NCBI RefSeq assembly: GCF_016097415.1
Contig: NZ_JAEHGE010000001.1
Coordinates: forward strand, 3,352,857-3,416,856
Direction: 5' to 3'
From: a sulfur-oxidizing endosymbiont of Gigantopelta aegis
GTDB taxonomy: Bacteria > Pseudomonadota > Gammaproteobacteria > GRL18
Length of the DNA stretch: 64,000 nt
Shown: piece by piece, positions 63,569 through 64,000 of the stretch
How the letters are laid out: every line of letters begins with the position of its first letter
How positions within the stretch are numbered: the stretch's first letter is position 1
Made by a program: the position numbers and the translations under genes
The notes under the pieces: model-generated
What the model was told of the DNA's origin: nothing
What the model saw: only the letters and a program-made list of their open reading frames with translations
Databases searched by the model: none

Positions 63569-64000
63569 ATGCAACAACTCACTCGCTTACTGGAAATTAT
63601 GACGAAGTTGAGAGATCCCCAAAATGGTTGCCCGTGGGATCTGAAACAAGATTATCAATCGCTGGTGTCCTATACGCTTGAAGAGGCCTATGAAGTTGCA
63701 GAGGCGATTGAATTGGGCGATATGAATGAGCTCAAAAAAGAGCTGGGCGACTTGCTATTTCAGGTGGTTTTTTATGCGCAATTGGCCAAAGAAGAGGGTG
63801 TTTTTGAATTTGAAGATATTGCTCAGGCCATTTCAGATAAAATGATTATGCGTCATCCTCATGTCTTTGCCGGACATCATTATGAAGATGAAGCGGCATT
63901 TCTCAAAGCCTGGGAAGAACAAAAAGAGCTGGAAAAACAGCAGGCACAGACAGATACAAGTTTAGCATCTGAGACTGCCCAGCCTATTAGTTTAATGGCT
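63569..64000 (+). CDS. mazG: Nucleoside triphosphate pyrophosphohydrolase MazG, 5' part
   Basis: MazG hydrolyses NTPs and dNTPs to monophosphates. The first 144 codons are in the window and the gene runs off the end. The start LTRLLEIMTKLRDPQNGCPWDLKQDYQSLVSYTLEEAYEVAEAIE and ELKKELGDLLFQVVFYAQLA give the EExxE plus ExxD metal-binding pattern of the first MazG domain. MRHPHVFAG follows. A Gln/Ala-rich segment (EKQQAQTDTSLASETAQPIS) begins near residue 122 and looks like an interdomain linker. ATG at 63569 fits the family start. Confidence 0.94.
   Translation, partial: MQQLTRLLEIMTKLRDPQNGCPWDLKQDYQSLVSYTLEEAYEVAEAIELGDMNELKKELGDLLFQVVFYAQLAKEEGVFEFEDIAQAISDKMIMRHPHVFAGHHYEDEAAFLKAWEEQKELEKQQAQTDTSLASETAQPISLMA

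Noticed and set aside
1-64000. tRNA, rRNA or prophage genes
   Set aside because: None could be supported on either strand; there are no phage structural genes, and mobile DNA is limited to IS elements and small palindromic or MITE-like units.

Overview
This window is chromosomal DNA of a low-GC gammaproteobacterium. The best evidence is gene order. The cluster TIGR02449 gene - zapA - 6S RNA - fthC lies opposite ygfB - pepP - ubiH - ubiI, which is the classic gammaproteobacterial ygfB/zapA locus. rsd, cheV, hrpA, syd and slt also fit. DsrE-type proteins and a TtrS/TtrR-like two-component system hint at sulfur-compound metabolism or sensing, but the species cannot be named from the sequence alone. 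No tRNA, rRNA, CRISPR array or prophage was recognised.

Region 1 (1-10221) is an insertion-sequence graveyard. It holds two copies of one IS66-family element (called IS66-B here), one copy of another (IS66-A) and two oppositely oriented IS3-family elements (IS3-a) inserted into the first IS66-B. Between the IS66 elements sits a truncated Wzz-type chain-length gene. Target duplications show that the two IS66-B copies have recombined: the left flank of copy 2 and the right flank of copy 1 are the two halves of one 8-bp target duplication inside IS66-A.

Region 2 (10225-22640) carries fthC, 6S RNA, zapA, a small coiled-coil gene, ygfB, pepP (with a Lys-rich tail), ubiH, ubiI and a Fur-box-controlled ferric-iron ABC operon fbpABC. 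An ISKra4-family element with a perfect 9-bp target duplication has split fbpB from fbpC.

Region 3 (22750-40435) is housekeeping: arfB; a tandem glycine riboswitch upstream of lipA-gcvT-gcvH-gcvPA-gcvPB; dgkA; a PfkB kinase; a cold-shock gene with a structured leader; rlmI-like; lgt; two convergent DsrE-like paralogues; a TauD-like dioxygenase; slt-thyA; dusA.

Region 4 (40436-54008) has an antitoxin remnant and then a minus-strand cluster read in the order coiled-coil protein, yigZ, syd, PP2C phosphatase. The first protein has 1388 residues: two cyclic-nucleotide-binding-like domains, a rhodanese-like domain lacking its cysteine, and a very long coiled coil with an 18-residue tandem repeat. 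syd is cut by a decayed IS3-family element (IS3-b). Divergent to the cluster is hrpA, followed by a TRIC-family membrane gene and a small SAP-like gene.

Region 5 (54222-64000) carries DUF2835, a DUF4442/hotdog protein, a pentapeptide-repeat protein, a PilZ protein, a second IS66-A copy with a perfect 8-bp target duplication, a TtrS/TtrR-like system whose sensor is split by a frameshift, a 190-bp MITE-like element, cheV, rsd and the start of mazG.

Two families of roughly 90-bp palindromes recur between genes in regions 2 to 5 (seven copies). At least three copies of one family are cores of a larger, about 150-bp, MITE-like unit. The transposases are almost all broken by one- or two-base indels while the long host genes are intact, which argues for genuine decay after a burst of IS activity.
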